8,260 nt of DNA. It comes from Pseudomonas sp. Lineage in GTDB: Bacteria > Pseudomonadota > Gammaproteobacteria > Pseudomonadales > Pseudomonadaceae. How positions within the stretch are numbered: the stretch's first letter is position 1; each line of letters opens with the position of its first letter. The stretch is from contig NZ_JASLAW010000039.1 in NCBI RefSeq assembly GCF_030147005.1, positions 1 through 8,260 of the forward strand, in the 5' to 3' direction. The translations under genes were made by a program, and so were the position numbers. Under the pieces are notes generated by a model. It searched no databases. It was not told where the DNA came from and worked only from the letters and a program-made list of their open reading frames with translations. This document shows, piece after piece, positions 6,099 through 8,260 of this stretch.

Positions 6099-7240
6099 GC
6101 CGCAGCCGCGACCTGCTGCAGGCGCTGGTGGGGTTCGACACCACCAGCCGCGAATCCAACCTGCGGTTGATCGAGTTCGTGCGCGATTACCTGTCGGGCT
6201 TCGGCGTGGCCAGTGAGTTGATCTACAACGAATCGCGCAGCAAGGCCAACCTGTTTGCCAGCGTCGGCCCGGTTGCGCTGCCCGGCATCGTGTTGTCGGG
6301 GCATACCGACGTGGTGCCGGTGGATGGACAGCCCTGGACGCTGCCGCCGTTTCAGCTGACCGAGCGTGACGGCAAGTTGTATGGCCGGGGCACCGCCGAC
6401 ATGAAGGGCTATATCGCCTGCGTGCTGGCGCTGGTGCCCGAACTGATCAAGGCGTCTCTGCGCGTGCCGGTGCACATTGCGTTGTCTTACGACGAGGAAG
6501 TCGGTTGCCTGGGCGTCCGTTCGTTGCTCGCCGTATTGGAGCAGCGCCCGGTAAAACCCATGCTGTGCATCATCGGCGAGCCGACGGAGCTCAAACCCGT
6601 GCTCGGCCACAAGGGCAAGCTGGCGATGCGCTGCGATGTGCATGGCGAGGCGTGTCACTCAGCGTATGCGCCGTCCGGGGTGAATGCGATTGAGCATGCC
6701 GTCGAGTTGATCGGCGAACTCGGGCGCATCGGCCAACGCTTGCGGGCGCACCAGGACCCTCGCTTTGATCCGCCGTTCAGCACCGTGCAAACCGGCGTGA
6801 TCAGCGGCGGCAAGGCACTCAATATCGTGCCTGCCGATTGCCGGTTTGATTTTGAAGTACGTGCACTGCCCTCGATGGATCCGGGTGAAGTGGCTGAAGA
6901 GTTGCAAGCCTATGCGATGCAACAGGTACTGCCGCGCATGCACGCCGTGAGCAGGCAGAGTTCGATTCGGTTCACCGAGTTATCGGCTTACCCTGGCCTG
7001 GTCACCGATGAGCGCAGCCAGGCCGCAGAACTGATCGCGGCGTTTTGCGGTTCCAGGGCGTTTGGCACCGTGGCGTTTGGTACCGAAGGCGGGTTGTTTG
7101 ATGCAGTGGGCATCCCCACCGTGGTGTGCGGGCCCGGCAGCATGGACCAGGGGCACAAGCCGGATGAGTTTGTGAGCGTGGAACAGTTGGCTGGGTGTGA
7201 TGCGATGTTACGGCGGATGCTGGATTCGATCCGCCTCTGA
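6095..7240 (+). CDS. M20-family metallo-deacylase, ArgE/DapE type
   Basis: M20 enzymes use two zinc ions to hydrolyse N-acyl amino acids and related amides. All catalytic residues can be placed: zinc ligands H70 (SGHTDVVPV), D102 (GRGTADMKG), E135 (SYDEEVG), E162 (GEPTE) and H354 (DQGHKPDEF). E134 is the general base, D72 the supporting Asp, and H188 (CHSAYAPSG) the His supplied by the lid/dimer domain. The 381-residue length fits acetylornithine deacetylase. The first residues, MSRSRDLLQALVGFDTTSRESN, are standard. The start overlaps the DUF1028 stop by 4 bp (ATGA), a sign of translational coupling. Automated pipelines would probably call this ArgE. Pseudomonads make ornithine mainly by the transacetylase ArgJ, and the operon partners are catabolic in type, so arginine biosynthesis is unlikely. 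I infer removal of an acyl group from a pathway intermediate; the real substrate is unknown. Confidence 0.9.
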   Translation: MSRSRDLLQALVGFDTTSRESNLRLIEFVRDYLSGFGVASELIYNESRSKANLFASVGPVALPGIVLSGHTDVVPVDGQPWTLPPFQLTERDGKLYGRGTADMKGYIACVLALVPELIKASLRVPVHIALSYDEEVGCLGVRSLLAVLEQRPVKPMLCIIGEPTELKPVLGHKGKLAMRCDVHGEACHSAYAPSGVNAIEHAVELIGELGRIGQRLRAHQDPRFDPPFSTVQTGVISGGKALNIVPADCRFDFEVRALPSMDPGEVAEELQAYAMQQVLPRMHAVSRQSSIRFTELSAYPGLVTDERSQAAELIAAFCGSRAFGTVAFGTEGGLFDAVGIPTVVCGPGSMDQGHKPDEFVSVEQLAGCDAMLRRMLDSIRL

Positions 7241-7269
7241 AACCACCACGTTCCCCACATTTCTGGCAC

Positions 7270-8181
7270 TCAGGCCAGCAACCTCGCCAGCTCTTCGCGG
7301 CAGTAATCAACGAACAACTGCACCGGCTTGGTCAGCGGTGCGCGTTTGAGCCACACCGCCGACAACCCGGAGCCGGTGACGGTTTCCGCCAGCGCAATAC
7401 ACACCACCTTCTGCCCATCATAGGTGTACTCGCTGAACGGCTTGGTCACCAGAATCGAAAAGCCAAACCCGCGCCCCACCATGCCCCGCACCATCTCGAT
7501 CGACGGCGAGCTGAACACGATATTCGGTGTCAACCCGCGCTCTTCAAAGATGCTCACGAAGTACGTCCGGCTGGGCAGCACGTCCAGCAGAATCATCGGC
7601 TCCAGCACCAGGTCGGCCAACGACACCCTGGCCTGCCGTGCAAAGCGATGATCGGCCGGCAACAACGCGTACGGCTGCTGCGGCGGCATCAACGGCGTGG
7701 TCTCGATGGAGCCGCCCAGGTCGTGTTCGAACAGCATCGCCACATCGATTGTGCCCGCCGTCAGCGCCTGCACCAGTTCCTGCTGCTCGCCATCGCGGAT
7801 GCGGATTTCCACCCCCGGCCAGCGCGCCTTGAAGCCGGCGATCAGGCGCGGCAGGTACAACGGCGCCACGGTTTCAAAGCAGCCGATATCGATCTGCCCG
7901 GCCACCACATCATTGTCGGCCAAGGCGTTCTGTTCGAATTCATGGGCCACCCGCAACAGCTCCAGCGCCTTGCGATAAAACCGCGCGCCGCTGGGGGTGA
8001 GCGAGACACCCTGGGCGTGATGGCGGATAAACAGCTGCACACCGAAACTGTCTTCCAGCTGCTTGATTGCCGTGGAAACCGACGGCTGGGCGATATACAG
8101 CTTGCGCGACGCCTCGGCGACGCTGCCGCATTCGGCGGTGGTGACGAAATATCTGAGTTGGCGCAGGTTATAGGCAGCCAT
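7270..8181 (-). CDS. LysR-family transcriptional regulator
   Basis: A 303-residue LTTR of normal length. Residues 1-60 are the winged helix-turn-helix: LRQLRYFVTTAECGSVAEAS, then KLYIAQPSVSTAIKQLEDSF, and GVQLFIRHHAQGVSLTPSGA. A linker helix follows, then the effector-binding domain (about residues 90-295), which starts GQIDIGCFETVAPLYLPRLI and includes GFGFSILVTKP. The ATG at 8181 was chosen over the one at 8214 because GGAGG lies 5 nt before it and the HTH begins at once; the extra upstream residues look non-native. The gene is convergent with the deacylase, with 29 bp between the stops and no clear terminator. LTTRs usually control a divergent gene, which here would lie to the right of the window. 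Control of the monooxygenase operon is possible but not shown. The effector cannot be predicted. Confidence 0.92.
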   Translation of the reverse strand: MAAYNLRQLRYFVTTAECGSVAEASRKLYIAQPSVSTAIKQLEDSFGVQLFIRHHAQGVSLTPSGARFYRKALELLRVAHEFEQNALADNDVVAGQIDIGCFETVAPLYLPRLIAGFKARWPGVEIRIRDGEQQELVQALTAGTIDVAMLFEHDLGGSIETTPLMPPQQPYALLPADHRFARQARVSLADLVLEPMILLDVLPSRTYFVSIFEERGLTPNIVFSSPSIEMVRGMVGRGFGFSILVTKPFSEYTYDGQKVVCIALAETVTGSGLSAVWLKRAPLTKPVQLFVDYCREELARLLA

Positions 8182-8182
8182 C

Positions 8183-8212
8183 GGGGCCTCCGAAAACAGG
8201 GGTTTTCGCCCC
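8183..8212 (-). promoter_or_regulatory. Leader hairpin of the LysR gene with the Shine-Dalgarno in a bulge
   Basis: Read on the minus strand, the 30 nt before the start codon can fold as GGGGC / GCCCC (outer stem, 8208-8212 with 8183-8187) stacked on GAAAAC / GTTTTC (inner stem, 8202-8207 with 8192-8197). CCCT forms the loop and GGAG (8188-8191) a bulge on the 3' side. The bulge is the ribosome binding site and the ATG follows the outer stem by one base. At the DNA level CGAAAACAGGGGTTTTCG (8191-8208) is a perfect 7-bp inverted repeat and could instead be an autoregulatory binding site. Which of the two applies, if either, cannot be told from sequence. Confidence 0.45.
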
Positions 8213-8260
8213 AAACAAGTGCAGGAAAAACCGGCTTTTTATGTCGATTGGAGCCCATGC
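8213..8260. other. Right-edge region upstream of the LysR gene
   Basis: These 48 bp probably belong to the promoter region between the LysR gene and whatever lies to the right. An imperfect dyad AAAAACCGGCTTTTT is at 8226-8240. An ATG at 8241 could open a rightward gene, with AGGA at 8223-8226 about 14 nt upstream, which is too far for a normal site. The coding call cannot be made from seven codons. Confidence 0.25.

Noticed and set aside
7241..7269. A bidirectional terminator between the deacylase and LysR genes
   Set aside because: The 29-bp gap has no stable inverted repeat or T/A run that I can find.
8241..8260. A rightward gene starting at ATG 8241
   Set aside because: Too few codons are visible, and the nearest Shine-Dalgarno-like sequence is about 14 nt away.

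Overview
The window reads like a piece of a Pseudomonas chromosome, most likely from the P. fluorescens group. The evidence is GC-rich coding sequence with strong G/C preference at third codon positions, short intergenic gaps, and protein sequences of a typical pseudomonad kind. The taxonomic call is by eye; no search was run. I see no RNA gene, IS element, CRISPR array or phage gene. Ten protein genes fill almost the whole window.

Left part (about 49-2341): a small copper-handling locus around a divergent promoter region. Leftward run a small membrane protein of the DUF2946 type and an unrecognised 191-residue protein. Rightward run a SCO1/SenC lipoprotein and a periplasmic PCuAC copper chaperone, whose stop and start codons overlap (TAATG). 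SCO plus PCuAC is the pair known to deliver copper to the CuA site of cytochrome c oxidase, so these two genes very probably work together. The DUF2946 protein may be a further copper-related membrane component.

Middle (2411-3401): a HIT-family protein and a GNAT acetyltransferase lie tail to tail, with their 3' ends overlapping by 20 bp. A 282-bp AT-rich gap follows. It holds the acetyltransferase promoter and, before the next operon, a perfect AT-only inverted repeat.

Right part (3684-7240): a tight four-gene operon with gaps of 25, 11 and -4 bp. It encodes a flavin-dependent monooxygenase/oxidoreductase, a Rid-family protein without the catalytic arginine, a DUF1028 protein (Ntn-hydrolase-like) and an M20 metallo-deacylase of the ArgE/DapE type with every catalytic residue present. 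The set looks like a catabolic or detoxification pathway for an N-containing, probably N-acylated, compound: oxidise, process an unstable intermediate, hydrolyse one or two amide bonds. The substrate cannot be read from the sequence. This is the most interesting system in the window. A LysR regulator (8181-7270) converges on the operon. Its leader can fold into a hairpin with the Shine-Dalgarno sequence in a bulge next to the start codon. Its natural divergent target, if any, lies beyond the right edge.
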